A stretch of 64,000 nucleotides of DNA from Fibrobacter succinogenes (lineage in GTDB: Bacteria; Fibrobacterota; Fibrobacteria; Fibrobacterales; Fibrobacteraceae): positions 21,672-85,671 of the forward strand of contig CADCGB010000011.1 of NCBI GenBank assembly GCA_902800815.1. The letters run 5' to 3'. Positions 51,279 to 60,543 of the stretch are shown one piece after another. Numbering within the stretch: the stretch's first letter is position 1; the number at the start of each line of letters is the position of its first letter. The translations under genes and the position numbers were made by a program. The notes under the pieces were generated by a model. It did no database searches. It saw only the letters and a list, made by a program, of their open reading frames with translations, and had not been told where the DNA came from.

Positions 51279-54236
51279 TTAACGCAGTCTCCTCAGCCCC
51301 CTGGGCATCGGGATTTCCTCGCCGTCTTCGCCAAGCAGGTAGATGTTGTCAAGGCTGATGTAGCCCATGCCGCTATGGCGTGCGCGGAAGGCGAAGTTCT
51401 TGATTTTGGTCGGGTCGAGCTGCGGGATAGTCTTGCCCCAGCCTTCCTGTTTCATGTTCTCCCAGATGAGCGTGTCGCGCACCCAAGAACCGCGGGTGTT
51501 CTTGAGGCGGACCATGAACTCGTCGTAGTCTTCCACCTGGCTGCTCGCAATCTGCACTTCGAAGTAGCCGTCGGGATTGTTGTGGTTCGTCGCGTAGTCG
51601 AACACGATGCCCACAGAATTCTTGACTTCTTCGGGGATTACGTAGTAGGCGCCCGCGAAGTTCGGCCAGCTCTGCGTAGGCGGCTGCTCGATAACAAAGT
51701 CGTGACGGATGAACCCGCCATGCGGAGGAGCACCGTTAAACACCTTTGCGCCGATAGTTGTCGCATTGTCGCCGTTCGCGACCGGGTACCAGTCCACCGC
51801 ATCGAGCCCGTTGTCAAAGTTCTGCATGGCCATCGTCGTACGGTAAGCGCCACGCACGCGGAACGGGATGTTGAGTACGGCAACCTTCCCACCAAGCCCC
51901 CGTACAACAACGCGGAGTTCCCGCGGGGCGGAATACATCTCGGGCGGAATCGGGATTTTCACATGGAAGCTCTCGATGGACGCATTCCACTTGCCGTCAT
52001 CGGGAACGGCGGACACCTCGATCATGCCGCGCTTGCCCCAGTTGCCCACGCTCACGGAGCCGTTCGTGAGCTGGCCGTTTTCCTGCACCGCCGTCACGAA
52101 CAGGTCTATCGTATCGCCCGCAAGGAGCACCTTCTTCTCAAGGGATGCGGAAATGATTTGCGGAATTGCGGCATCCTCCTTCGTCGCCTTGTCAAGCCCG
52201 ACAACCTTCGGGTTGATGCGCACCACGGCAAGCCCGAACGCGGGAATCGTGATATCCTTCGACTTGCTCGGGTTTATGCGGCGCCCGCTCGGGCCCATTT
52301 TCGGGTACGGGAAGGCATTCTGCCTAGTCCCTACCCACTTGAACTGCTCGGCGCCAAAGATATCCACCTCGGTACGCACCAGGTCGCCCTTGCCCACCTC
52401 GGTACTCCCGGTAGCATCAACGCTTGCGCGGTCCACCTGCACCACCTGCGGGACTTCGGACAAGTTCACAAGCATCACACGCACGGAATCGCCCTTGCCA
52501 ATCGCATACGCCTCCACATCGGGGCTCGTGCTCGAAACGGGCAGCACGGCAAAACCGTCTTCCAGGAACTGCTTGTACGTCATGTACATGCCGTAATATT
52601 CCGCGGTCGGTTCCAGCGACTTCCAGTAGTTCCAGGAACCTTCCTTCAACAGCGCCGTCATGCTGATGGTACCCCAGGTATCGTCCGGGCCCTTGAACAG
52701 GTTGCCGAACGCATCCCACGGGAGCACCTGCAGTCGGTTACCAAAACGCATCGCGTGCTGGGCAAAGATGCTCGCCACCGCAGTCGCCTGCGGGTAATCC
52801 ATGAGCAGGCTGAATCCCTGCACGCACGTGCTGAATTCCGAGAGGAACACGCGGCGTTCACCTTCGAGGTGGCGCTTCATCCACACATCAAGAGTGTCCA
52901 TGTTCGGGCCCACGTCAAGCATCGCCTTGAGCATCTCGGCGGGTTTCGGCTCGTTGGGCGTCCAGTACGGGTAATTGTGCAGGTCCACCACGTCGAGGTA
53001 GCGCTTGCCATCCTTCTTTTCGGCCTCGCCCACGATGCGCAGGAATTCTTCCATCCAGTACTTGCCATCGAGCAGGCCCGCGCCCTTCTGCTGCATCTTG
53101 TGCGTGCTGAACAGCGGCCCATGCAAGACAATCGTAGAATCCACGGCCTTCATCGCGCGGGCGTATTCCAGGTAACGTGCCGCATAATGCCTTGCCGAAA
53201 TCGGGCCCGATTCTTCCCACTCGCCGTCGAGTTCGTTACCGATTTGCCACTGCTTGATGTTATAGCCTTTTACTTTGTTTGCATATCGCACCCAGGCGGC
53301 AGCTTCCTTCGAAGTTCCCGTGCCCGCGTTCACGCAAATCACGGCCTGCGCGTTCGGGAGCGTCTTGATGTATTCCATAAACGCTTCGAAATCCCACTTG
53401 ATGTCGGTCCAGTCCGTGCGGGCCTTGTCGCCATTGCGCGTAGACATCGCGTAGAACTTGTAGTTGTTGCCCTCGAGCAAGTCACTCTCGCCGCTGAACA
53501 GCTTCATCTCGCGAATCTGCACGCCCTTGCTCGGCAGGTCGGGAGTCTTGAAGCGTATCGCTACGTAGCGGGTGCGGATCTGCTTGAACTTGTACTTGGT
53601 GGTCTCAGAATTCACGCGTACCACGGATTCCGTCTTCAGCTTGTTCTCGAGCGCCTGGTGCACGCCCGGATATTCGGCATAATCCGTAGTCCAGTACGCA
53701 AACTCGAACGCCTTCGGGCGCAGTTCACCCCAGTCAATCTGCAACGAATCGAGATTCATCTTCTCCGGAAATTCCACCACTATCCACGGCGGGTCCACCG
53801 GGTCGAGGATTTCGCCCCACCACATCGTTTCCTTCTTGCCATCGGCAAGGTGGCTCCTGCGAACAAAGCCGTAGTTATCCTTCGTTGTGCCGCGGTAAAT
53901 CGTCTCGCCCAAGAATCCGCGCGCCCACTTCGTAGTATCCGCGGTCCAGAGCCCGGTGCTATCGTAGCTGCCGATTCCGTTCCAGTGGTAATCGTTCGAA
54001 AGGCTCCCATTCGGGAAGCGGAACAGCGTGTAGCCGCCGTCCACAAGCGCATTCGTCATGTCGTAGTAGCGGCTGGGCGGGTTCCAAATCGCAAGGTCCG
54101 CCGCCATCATGTTCTGCTTGTCGATAACGACGCCCGGATGCAGGTCATCGACAATCACCGCGTTCTGCGCGGCAAGGGCAGTTCCAACACCAGCGAGTAC
54201 AGAAAGCGCACCCGCGAACAAAGGGGAAATATTCAT
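51279..54236 (-). CDS. Secreted clan GH-A glycosidase with F5/8-type and C-terminal carbohydrate-binding modules
   Basis: 985 residues. Signal peptide MNISPLFAGALSVLAGVGTA, cleavage near ALAA. The catalytic barrel has the acid/base Glu335 in WQIGNELDGEW and likely nucleophile Glu467 in RVFLSEFS, as in GH51/GH44-like enzymes (for example alpha-L-arabinofuranosidases). Between the first strand block (YTLFRFPNGSLSNDYHW) and the rest of the barrel there is an inserted discoidin/F5-8-like region (about residues 150-250: WIVVEFPEKMNLDSLQIDWG to KGVQIREMKLFSGE). The last about 160 residues (from MAMQNFDNGLDAVDWYP) resemble CBM11/CBM30-like modules. Likely acts on hemicellulose side chains; the exact family is uncertain. 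Confidence 0.8.
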   Translation of the reverse strand: MNISPLFAGALSVLAGVGTALAAQNAVIVDDLHPGVVIDKQNMMAADLAIWNPPSRYYDMTNALVDGGYTLFRFPNGSLSNDYHWNGIGSYDSTGLWTADTTKWARGFLGETIYRGTTKDNYGFVRRSHLADGKKETMWWGEILDPVDPPWIVVEFPEKMNLDSLQIDWGELRPKAFEFAYWTTDYAEYPGVHQALENKLKTESVVRVNSETTKYKFKQIRTRYVAIRFKTPDLPSKGVQIREMKLFSGESDLLEGNNYKFYAMSTRNGDKARTDWTDIKWDFEAFMEYIKTLPNAQAVICVNAGTGTSKEAAAWVRYANKVKGYNIKQWQIGNELDGEWEESGPISARHYAARYLEYARAMKAVDSTIVLHGPLFSTHKMQQKGAGLLDGKYWMEEFLRIVGEAEKKDGKRYLDVVDLHNYPYWTPNEPKPAEMLKAMLDVGPNMDTLDVWMKRHLEGERRVFLSEFSTCVQGFSLLMDYPQATAVASIFAQHAMRFGNRLQVLPWDAFGNLFKGPDDTWGTISMTALLKEGSWNYWKSLEPTAEYYGMYMTYKQFLEDGFAVLPVSSTSPDVEAYAIGKGDSVRVMLVNLSEVPQVVQVDRASVDATGSTEVGKGDLVRTEVDIFGAEQFKWVGTRQNAFPYPKMGPSGRRINPSKSKDITIPAFGLAVVRINPKVVGLDKATKEDAAIPQIISASLEKKVLLAGDTIDLFVTAVQENGQLTNGSVSVGNWGKRGMIEVSAVPDDGKWNASIESFHVKIPIPPEMYSAPRELRVVVRGLGGKVAVLNIPFRVRGAYRTTMAMQNFDNGLDAVDWYPVANGDNATTIGAKVFNGAPPHGGFIRHDFVIEQPPTQSWPNFAGAYYVIPEEVKNSVGIVFDYATNHNNPDGYFEVQIASSQVEDYDEFMVRLKNTRGSWVRDTLIWENMKQEGWGKTIPQLDPTKIKNFAFRARHSGMGYISLDNIYLLGEDGEEIPMPRGLRRLR

Positions 54237-54269
54237 AGAAACCTCACCTTATAAATATAATATAGGCGC

Positions 54270-55490
54270 CTATCGGCCCTTGAACTGGTCGCCGAACTTG
54301 AGCTCGGTTTCCTTGGCGCCGTTCAGGTTCACGAGGCGGCCGGGGTCGAACACCAAATCCTTCGCAATGCCTTCCTTGAGGGACTGCGCACGGTCCAGGA
54401 GTTCGGCTGCGCAACTGCTCGAAAGGAGCGCCTGACGTACCTGCATCGCGACATCATCCGCGCCGTTCAGCACCTGGATCCTATCGCCTTCGGCTCCAGG
54501 ATGACATTCCGGCGAGGCAGTCCCATCTTCATTTAAGCAGAACCCTTTGCAAAGCCTTGCCGCAAGCTGTTTGAGCCTGCCCTCGGCACCTTTGTCGGTA
54601 CTGCCGTCCTCAATCTTGAAACCGTAGTAAAGCTTGAACACGCCAAGCGCCTCGCCCGCGGTAATCACGCGCTTCGGCTTGCCTTCCCAGGCGTCCGCAA
54701 TCTGCCCGAAAATCCACGGGTTGTGCATGGCGCCGCGCCCGATGGCCACACCGGAAACGCCGTAATTCTCGATCCGCTCGCGGGCGACCTCCACGCTGTT
54801 CACGTCGCCGTTCCCGATAACAGGAATCTTCGCAGCAGCGGCGACCTTCCCTATCCAGTCCCAGTCGGCGAGGCCGTTATAACCCTGCAGGCGGGTGCGT
54901 CCGTGCACCGTAAGCATTTCAACGCCCTCGCCCTCTGCAATCCGGAGGGTTTCCAGCACGTTGATGCTCTCGCTATCCCAGCCGATGCGGCACTTGAGCG
55001 TGAGGGGCATCTCCACCCCGCAGCCATCCAGCGCGGCACGAACATCGTGCAATATCTCCTGCAGGCGAGGCAAATCCCGCAACAGGCCCGATCCGCTGCC
55101 CTTGCCCGCCACCTTCGGCGCCGGACACCCCGCGTTCACCTCGATATAGTCGGGCTTGAGCGCCACGGCAATCTTCCGGGCGGCATCTGCCATCTTGTCG
55201 GGGAAACGCCCGAAAATCTGCACCCCGAAGGGGCGCTCCTCGGGGAAAAACCTGAGCTGCTTGTGGCCCTCCAGATTGAACACCGCATCGCCGTCCGTAG
55301 GCACGAACTCCGACACCAGGAGCCCCATGCGGTTACCCGAAAGCACGCGGCACAGCCTGCGGAAGGGCGCGTCCGTCACCCCGTCCATCGGAGAGAGAAT
55401 CGTGTTCGGGAACACCTCCAAACCGCGCAACCGGAACGAAGTCCGGGCGGGCTTTTCGGCATTTTTCAAACTTTCAACATTTTTCAACAT
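54270..55490 (-). CDS. dus: tRNA-dihydrouridine synthase
   Basis: 406 residues from the ATG at 55490; a longer frame starts at 55553 but adds a non-conserved segment. FMN enzyme that reduces uridines in the tRNA D-loop. Motifs: FPNTILSPMDGVTDAPFRRL, FGVQIFGRFPDKMADAA, the catalytic Cys in IEVNAGCPAPKVAGKGSGSG, LTVHGRTRLQGYNG, IPVIGNGDV and GVAIGRGAMHNPWIF. Slightly longer than the family because of a C-terminal extension. The subfamily cannot be told with confidence. Divergent from the HU gene. Confidence 0.92.
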   Translation of the reverse strand: MLKNVESLKNAEKPARTSFRLRGLEVFPNTILSPMDGVTDAPFRRLCRVLSGNRMGLLVSEFVPTDGDAVFNLEGHKQLRFFPEERPFGVQIFGRFPDKMADAARKIAVALKPDYIEVNAGCPAPKVAGKGSGSGLLRDLPRLQEILHDVRAALDGCGVEMPLTLKCRIGWDSESINVLETLRIAEGEGVEMLTVHGRTRLQGYNGLADWDWIGKVAAAAKIPVIGNGDVNSVEVARERIENYGVSGVAIGRGAMHNPWIFGQIADAWEGKPKRVITAGEALGVFKLYYGFKIEDGSTDKGAEGRLKQLAARLCKGFCLNEDGTASPECHPGAEGDRIQVLNGADDVAMQVRQALLSSSCAAELLDRAQSLKEGIAKDLVFDPGRLVNLNGAKETELKFGDQFKGR

Positions 55491-55501
55491 ATTAACAACA
55501 A

Positions 55502-55510
55502 TTATCCACA
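55502..55510 (+). other. Perfect DnaA box (TTATCCACA)
   Basis: TTATCCACA in the 136-base gap between dus and HU. A second copy on the other strand (TGTGGATAA) lies at 56380-56388 inside the pseudouridine synthase gene. Two boxes alone do not make an origin; it may titrate or respond to DnaA. Confidence 0.4.
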
Positions 55511-55626
55511 AATTTTCCGCAATGAGAGCCCCAAAAAAATATTTAATTTTCAATCAGGCCTTCCGCTAACTCTATGTTAAACTTATATTTAAGGCATCAA
55601 CTAATCTATCAACCAAGATTCTAGTC

Positions 55627-55968
55627 GTGTCCAACATAACAAAACAATCCCTGATCCAAGATATCGCCAAGTCCACCGGATTTGTGCGTAACGACATCAA
55701 GACAGTCATTGAGCAGTTCCTCGACCTCCTCGGCGAAAAGCTCATAGAAGGCAACACCATCGAGATCCGTGGTTTCGGCACCTTCGCCTGCAAGCCGCGC
55801 AAGGCTCGCCCGGCACGCAACCCCCGCACCGGCGAGACCGTCCAGATCGAAGAACGCATGGTCCCGACCTTCAAGTTCAGCAACGACATCAAGAACAAGA
55901 TCAACAGCCTGGAAGGCATCGTTGCCGAAGCGGTTGAACCGGAAGTTGAGGAAGTCTCCGAGCAGTAA
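55627..55968 (+). CDS. HU/IHF-family DNA-binding protein
   Basis: 113 residues from a GTG at 55627. Small nucleoid protein. The N-terminal helices (TKQSLIQDIAKSTGF) and the DNA-binding arm with EIRGFGTFACKPRKARPARN, then NPRTGETVQIEER, are typical of the HU/IHF fold. The C-terminal 20 residues are acidic (AEAVEPEVEEVSEQ), beyond the usual end. No clear ribosome site; a TATATTTA box lies about 40 bases upstream. Cannot say HU or IHF subunit from sequence. Confidence 0.93.
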   Translation: MSNITKQSLIQDIAKSTGFVRNDIKTVIEQFLDLLGEKLIEGNTIEIRGFGTFACKPRKARPARNPRTGETVQIEERMVPTFKFSNDIKNKINSLEGIVAEAVEPEVEEVSEQ

Positions 55969-55989
55969 TCGCTCCCGAGCAGAATTTCA

Positions 55990-56020
55990 AAAGCCGACGC
56001 ATAGCGCCGGCTTTTTTTTT
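55990..56020 (+). terminator. Terminator of the HU gene
   Basis: AAGCCGACGC-ATA-GCGCCGGCTT with one mismatch in the stem, then nine T. Confidence 0.8.
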
Positions 56021-56046
56021 ACCCGAGAACGACACTTATGCAGCGC

Positions 56047-56748
56047 CTATAGTAAAGCCACTTCTTCGTCAGTCAGGAACCGCCAGCCCCCCTCTCCGAG
56101 GGACTCGTCCAAAACCACCGGTCCGATGGAAATGCGTTCCAGCGTCTCCACGTGGTTCCCTACCGCGGCGAACATGCGGCGCACCTGATGGTAGAGCCCC
56201 TCGCCTATGGTAATCACCACCGAGCCCTCCTCGCGCACGATCTCGCGGGCACAGACGGGCCTGCGCTCGTCCTTGAGCATTACGCCGGCGAGGAGTTCCT
56301 TCTCCTGCGCGTCCGTAAACTCGCGGGCCAGCGTCACGCGGTAGCGCTTGAGGCAGCCCTTCTTGGGGCTTTCCACCCTGTGGATAAAATCGCCCTGGTT
56401 CGAAAACAGGATTATTCCCGAGGAATCGGCATCCAGGCGGCCCGCCGACTGAATGCCCATCGCCGAAAAGCGGTCGGGCAAAAGTTCGTACACGGACCTG
56501 TGGTCGCGCGGGTGATGGCTGCACTCGAAATCCACCGGCTTGTGGAGCATCACGTATAACTTCTCCACCGTCGGGACCTCTTCCCCGTTCACCGTGATGT
56601 TTTCGGGACGTTCCTTGAGTTCCATGAACGGGTCTTCCAGTACGTTGCCATCCAGTTCGACAAGCCCCATGCGCACGAGAGCACGCGCTTCCTTGCGGCT
56701 GCCAAAGCCTATGCTCGAAAGTAAACGGTCCAGGGTCAACGCAGGCAT
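56047..56748 (-). CDS. RsuA-family rRNA pseudouridine synthase
   Basis: 233 residues from the ATG at 56748, which has GGAGG 5 bases upstream; an in-frame TTG lies just before. Residues 1-60 are an S4 RNA-binding domain (LDRLLSSIGFGSRKEARALV); then the pseudouridine synthase domain with the catalytic Asp in GRLDADSSGIILFSNQGD and EGLYHQVRRMFAAVGNHV. The family modifies 16S or 23S rRNA. It shares one base with the stop of the preceding gene and is last in the cluster. Confidence 0.93.
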   Translation of the reverse strand: MPALTLDRLLSSIGFGSRKEARALVRMGLVELDGNVLEDPFMELKERPENITVNGEEVPTVEKLYVMLHKPVDFECSHHPRDHRSVYELLPDRFSAMGIQSAGRLDADSSGIILFSNQGDFIHRVESPKKGCLKRYRVTLAREFTDAQEKELLAGVMLKDERRPVCAREIVREEGSVVITIGEGLYHQVRRMFAAVGNHVETLERISIGPVVLDESLGEGGWRFLTDEEVALL

Positions 56749-57812
56749 CAATCCTCCACGAAAAAGGCACGTATCTTCTGGCGAACAAACCCGAGTTCGG
56801 GCAGTTCACCGGTCTTGAGCACGCGGGCACGGCGGCGCCAGAAAATCAGGAACACGATACCCGCAAGCAGCGCCAGTTCAAGCAGGTAGAACAATACGCG
56901 GCACAGGTTCGTGCGGGCAAGGATATTCCCCTGCAAGCGCAAGTCCTTCTCGTTGCACCAGTCCATGCGCAGGTCCCAGTCCTTAAGGAACGGGAACCCC
57001 TTGATAACGCCGTTGAGTGCCGCACCGTAACCCATGGTCTTGTAGTCGGCACGAATACCTTCCACAAAGCAGTTCTCGAACTTCATGTTGAACAGGCGGA
57101 CAAGGTCTATCAGCAGGCGCTTCAAGTAGCGGAAGCCGCGCTCGTCCAGGTCCGGAGTGAGTACGAGAGTCCAGAACTCAAAATCCGTAAGGTCGCGCTT
57201 CTCGGGCTTCTTCTTTTCTTCTGCGGGCTTCTCGGGTTCAGTAGGCGTCTCGACCTTCGCGGGCGTTTTATCGCCAGCAGGCTGTTTAACTTCCGAATCA
57301 ACCTTCGCAGGCTTCGCCGTTTCAACTTTCGCGAGTTCCGCGGGCCGTTTATCACTAGCATCTGACTGCGCGGGCGGTTCATTACTAGCAGGCGTTTCAT
57401 TACCAGCGGACGTCTTGTCACCAGTAGGCGCAGCGGGTTCGGCGGGATTCTCGTTACCAGCATCAGCCTTCACCGGTTCAGTAGCCTTCTTCTCCACAGG
57501 CTTCACGGGAGCCGTCGCGACAAACTCCGGCACAGCGCTGCCTTCGTCGTGCGATTCATCTGAAGATTTGTCGTGCGATTCACCTGAAGACTTGTCAGCA
57601 AATTCATCATCGTCCAGCGACTCGTCTGAATCGTGGCCCTTCCCCTTGCGGAACTTTTCCCATGTGTAGAAGTTCTTCTTGTAGATGTAGAACTTCGCCC
57701 CGCCGCCATTCTCATCCGCACCGAAGTCTATCCGGAACCGAATCGGGAAAAACAGCACAACCAGCGCAACAGCGCAGGCGAAAATCAGCAAGCCAAGAAG
57801 AACACCGCCCAT
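56748..57812 (-). CDS. Membrane protein with long low-complexity linker, function unknown
   Basis: 354 residues. One membrane segment at residues 3-23 (LGLLIFACAVALVVLFFPI) and a second near 305-325. Between them, residues about 60-210 are a Pro/Ala/Lys/Glu/Asp/Thr-rich linker with repeated short units (KSSGESHDKSSDESHD; GDKT, GNETP). The C-terminal part (ERGFRYLKRLLIDLVRLFNM, GYGAALNGVIKGF) resembles the DUF2953 family of membrane-associated proteins; I am not certain. It overlaps mlaC by one base and is expressed with it. Confidence 0.65.
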   Translation of the reverse strand: MGGVLLGLLIFACAVALVVLFFPIRFRIDFGADENGGGAKFYIYKKNFYTWEKFRKGKGHDSDESLDDDEFADKSSGESHDKSSDESHDEGSAVPEFVATAPVKPVEKKATEPVKADAGNENPAEPAAPTGDKTSAGNETPASNEPPAQSDASDKRPAELAKVETAKPAKVDSEVKQPAGDKTPAKVETPTEPEKPAEEKKKPEKRDLTDFEFWTLVLTPDLDERGFRYLKRLLIDLVRLFNMKFENCFVEGIRADYKTMGYGAALNGVIKGFPFLKDWDLRMDWCNEKDLRLQGNILARTNLCRVLFYLLELALLAGIVFLIFWRRRARVLKTGELPELGFVRQKIRAFFVED

Positions 57813-58390
57813 TACTTTTCGGCTTCGTCAGCCTTCTTGCTGATAATGTCAATGAGTTCGGCAAAGCTCTTGTTCTTCAAGATCTGGCCGAACTGTTCCT
57901 TGTAGTTGCGAGCGGTCGAAAGGTCGTCGATTACCAGGTCCCATGCCTTCCAGTTGCCGTTCACGAGGCTCATCTTGTACTCGAGCACGGATTCCTTGCC
58001 CTTGTTCCACAGGTGCGCCACCACGCGGGCCTCGTCCGTGCCCTTCATCTTCGCGGGTTCGTAAATCGTGGAATCGGCGCGGTAGAGTTCAAGCCTCTTC
58101 GCGCTGGAATTGCGGACCATGCGCTGGAATTCCGCGACAAACTTTTCCTGCGAGGCGGCGTCCTGCTTGTCCCAATCGCCCTTCGCAAGCGACTTCTTCG
58201 CGAGGAGTGCGAAATCGAAGGAATCGTTCAGCAGCGACTTCACGCGTTCAATCTCCTTTGCGTTGCGGCTCGACTTCTTGAGCAGGGTCTGCAGTTCCGC
58301 ATCCTTCTTCTTCACCGCAGCGACAGGGTCTTCGGCGGCAAACGCCATTACGGCAAACACCGTAAGCAGGGCAAACATCTTCCTAATCAT
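57812..58390 (-). CDS. mlaC: MlaC-type phospholipid-binding periplasmic protein
   Basis: 192 residues with a signal peptide (MIRKMFALLTVFAVMAFAA). Pattern of the MlaC/Ttg2D family: FDFALLAKKSLAKGDWDK, QEKFVAEFQRMVRNS and WKAWDLVIDDLSTARNYKEQ, FGQILKNKSFAELIDIISKK. It carries phospholipids through the periplasm in lipid-transport systems. No mlaE, mlaF or mlaD gene is in the window; it lies 9 bases after tolC. The standing as a lone mlaC next to TolC is worth noting. Confidence 0.85.
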   Translation of the reverse strand: MIRKMFALLTVFAVMAFAAEDPVAAVKKKDAELQTLLKKSSRNAKEIERVKSLLNDSFDFALLAKKSLAKGDWDKQDAASQEKFVAEFQRMVRNSSAKRLELYRADSTIYEPAKMKGTDEARVVAHLWNKGKESVLEYKMSLVNGNWKAWDLVIDDLSTARNYKEQFGQILKNKSFAELIDIISKKADEAEK

Positions 58391-58399
58391 ACACTACTC

Positions 58400-59764
58400 C
58401 TATTTGTTAAATTCCCCGCGGAATTCCCTGAGCGACATGCCCATCCGGGAAATCAGTTCCGCGAATTCCACGTTATACTTGCACACGGCAAAGTAATAGT
58501 CCTTCTGCATCGTCACGTTCTGCGTGTATGCACTCACCAGGTCACCCGTCTTGGACTTGTCCAGGTCGTACTGCATCGCAGCGCCCTTCAGTATGGCTTC
58601 GGATGCACGCAGGCTCTCCCTGAGCGCGTCCATCTTCTCCTTGGCGGCTTCCACCTGGTAATACTGTTCCACCGCCTGCGCCACGAGGCCCGAGGCGGCA
58701 TAGTTCTCCTTGAGTTGAAGTCCGCGGTATTCCGTACGCGCGGCACGGAAATCCGACCAGTTCTTCCAGAAGTTCAGGCGGTAGCGGAGCCCCACCCCAA
58801 TAAGTCCGGAAAGTTTGTTCACCGCATCTTCGGCGAAGGCGTTCTTCTGCATCACCTTGCGGTTTCCGGCCCAGCTCTTCACGTACTCGATTTCGCCCAT
58901 AATAAAGAACTCGGGCGCAAGTTTCGCCTCGGCAAGGTCCATCTGGAACTTGCGGGCATCAAGCCCCGCGGCAAGTTGCTTGAGTTCCGGGTGGTAGCGC
59001 ATCGTAAACTGCTCGACCTCTTCCAGGCTCGGCAATCGTTCCGGGCGCTCCGTGAGGCAGGTATCCTCGGCGGTAAAAACATCATCTTCGTTAAGCCCGA
59101 GCGAGAACCTTATGGCTAATTGTACACGCTTCATGCCGAGGTTCGCCTCGGTGACGCCTTCCTTCACCGTATGAAGTTTCGCCTTCAGGTTAAGCAAGTC
59201 CATCTGCGAAACGTTCGGGTCGTCATCGTCGAGCGCCTCCTCGAGCTTTTCGTAGGCCTCGTCCACACGCTTCTGCGCGTCGTTTGCAAGTTTCTGCATT
59301 TCACGAGCGAGCAGGTAGTTGTAATAGTACGACTGCAGTTCCACATCCTTCTTGTGGATTTCCTGCTCGATGGCGAACGTTTTCTGCTTTAGGTCGGCCT
59401 CCAGTGCCTTCTTGCCCGTACGGTACTGCCCAAAGTTGAGCGGCTGGATGAACTTGCCCTCGACACCCCAGAACGGGCCCATCTTGGAAAAGTCATACAC
59501 ATCCACAGTATCGCCCCAGTTATCCACGGATTCCTTCAAGCCGGGGGCAGGGCCCACCATCATCGCGATATTGAGCGTCGGGAGAATTACCTCCGAGGTC
59601 AGCGCGTCAAGGCTATTCTTCTTCGCCTCAGTCGCGAACTTGGCCTCCACAAGGCGCGGGTCCTTCGCAAGCCCCTCTTCCACAAAATGCAGGCAGTCGT
59701 ACCGGATTTCTCCGGCCAGGGCGAGCCCGACAAAAACGAGTGGAAAAAGTAGCCTATAATTCAT
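58400..59764 (-). CDS. tolC: TolC-family outer-membrane efflux protein
   Basis: 454 residues from the ATG at 59764 with a signal peptide (MNYRLLFPLVFVGLALAG). Long helical repeats with heptad-like character, duplicated halves (about residues 20-230 and 240-450) as in the TolC fold, for example AIEQEIHKKDVELQSYYYNY and DALRESLRASEAILKGAAMQ. Forms an outer-membrane channel for type I secretion or efflux with partners not present here. A TAAATTTA-G promoter-like box lies between this gene and the upstream transglycosylase gene. Confidence 0.85.
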   Translation of the reverse strand: MNYRLLFPLVFVGLALAGEIRYDCLHFVEEGLAKDPRLVEAKFATEAKKNSLDALTSEVILPTLNIAMMVGPAPGLKESVDNWGDTVDVYDFSKMGPFWGVEGKFIQPLNFGQYRTGKKALEADLKQKTFAIEQEIHKKDVELQSYYYNYLLAREMQKLANDAQKRVDEAYEKLEEALDDDDPNVSQMDLLNLKAKLHTVKEGVTEANLGMKRVQLAIRFSLGLNEDDVFTAEDTCLTERPERLPSLEEVEQFTMRYHPELKQLAAGLDARKFQMDLAEAKLAPEFFIMGEIEYVKSWAGNRKVMQKNAFAEDAVNKLSGLIGVGLRYRLNFWKNWSDFRAARTEYRGLQLKENYAASGLVAQAVEQYYQVEAAKEKMDALRESLRASEAILKGAAMQYDLDKSKTGDLVSAYTQNVTMQKDYYFAVCKYNVEFAELISRMGMSLREFRGEFNK

Positions 59765-59832
59765 CAACCTAAATTTACAAAAATGCAGGCGCACTTTCTG
59801 CTCCCACCCGACGAAACTAAAAAAATATCGGA

Positions 59833-60543
59833 TTAAAGGAACGACTTGTTCGCGAGATTCCTGTACTTCGCGAGCACCTTCTCGTAATAGCCCGTAGGCA
59901 GCGGCTGGTTCAGTTCGAGCATCCTGTCAACGGCGGAATGCCCGATGTTGTAGGCGATAAGCGCCTCCTTCCAGTTGCCGTACTTGCCTATCAGGCGAAT
60001 CAGGTAGGCGGTACCCACCGTCACGTTCACCTCGGGCTTCAGCAGGTCTTCCGTAGATTCAATGCGCATCCCGAAACGGGCTGCCATCTTCTGCGCCGTC
60101 TCGAGCTTAATCTGCATTAGGCCCAACGCACCGGAAAAGGCCCCCGACTGCAAGCGCCCGCGGGCATTCGGGTTCCCGTGGCTTTCCTGCGCCACCACCG
60201 CCAATATCATGAGCGGGTCGGTGGAATAGGAATGCGAAATCTGCCAGATCTGTTCCGTGAGTTCGCGGCGGGTCTCTTCGGTAAGGCGATCCTTCGAAAG
60301 GTAGGCCAGAGCCTTGTCTATCTTCACGTACTCCATGGTCCAGCGGCCCCAGGTATCGAGCCTCTGCAAGTCGCTGCGGAGTGCAAGTTCCTGCCCGGCG
60401 AGGTCTGCCATGTGGTGCTGCCTTACCAGCCAGATGTCGGCAAAAACAAGTATAGTCAGGAAGGCGACCGCAAACGATGCGATCACAAGCGGTCCCGGAA
60501 TCCGCACGCTATTTTTCACGGCGGGCATTCTCCAGGAATTCAA
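59833..60543 (-). CDS. Membrane-anchored lytic transglycosylase (SLT domain)
   Basis: 236 residues; an ATG at 60528 is an alternative start. One membrane segment at residues 18-40, then a helical stalk, then the SLT domain from about residue 108: catalytic Glu120 in VVAQESHGNPNA, GALGLMQI, VTVGTAYLIRLIGKYGNW and ALIAYNIG. It cleaves peptidoglycan between MurNAc and GlcNAc with formation of an anhydro end. It overlaps the STAS-protein gene by 35 bases, indicating coupled translation. Confidence 0.9.
   Translation of the reverse strand: MNSWRMPAVKNSVRIPGPLVIASFAVAFLTILVFADIWLVRQHHMADLAGQELALRSDLQRLDTWGRWTMEYVKIDKALAYLSKDRLTEETRRELTEQIWQISHSYSTDPLMILAVVAQESHGNPNARGRLQSGAFSGALGLMQIKLETAQKMAARFGMRIESTEDLLKPEVNVTVGTAYLIRLIGKYGNWKEALIAYNIGHSAVDRMLELNQPLPTGYYEKVLAKYRNLANKSFL

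Noticed and set aside
51375..54254. 959-residue open frame on the plus strand opposite the glycosidase gene, and similar long antisense frames (210-2210, 22518-23837, 25779-27575, 30615-32312)
   Set aside because: They lie antisense to clear genes, are rich in His/Arg/Val/Glu from the codon bias of the real strand, and have no recognisable domains.
55502..56388. Replication origin near dus/HU because of two DnaA boxes
   Set aside because: Only two boxes about 0.9 kb apart, one inside a gene; no AT-rich unwinding region, dnaA or dnaN nearby.
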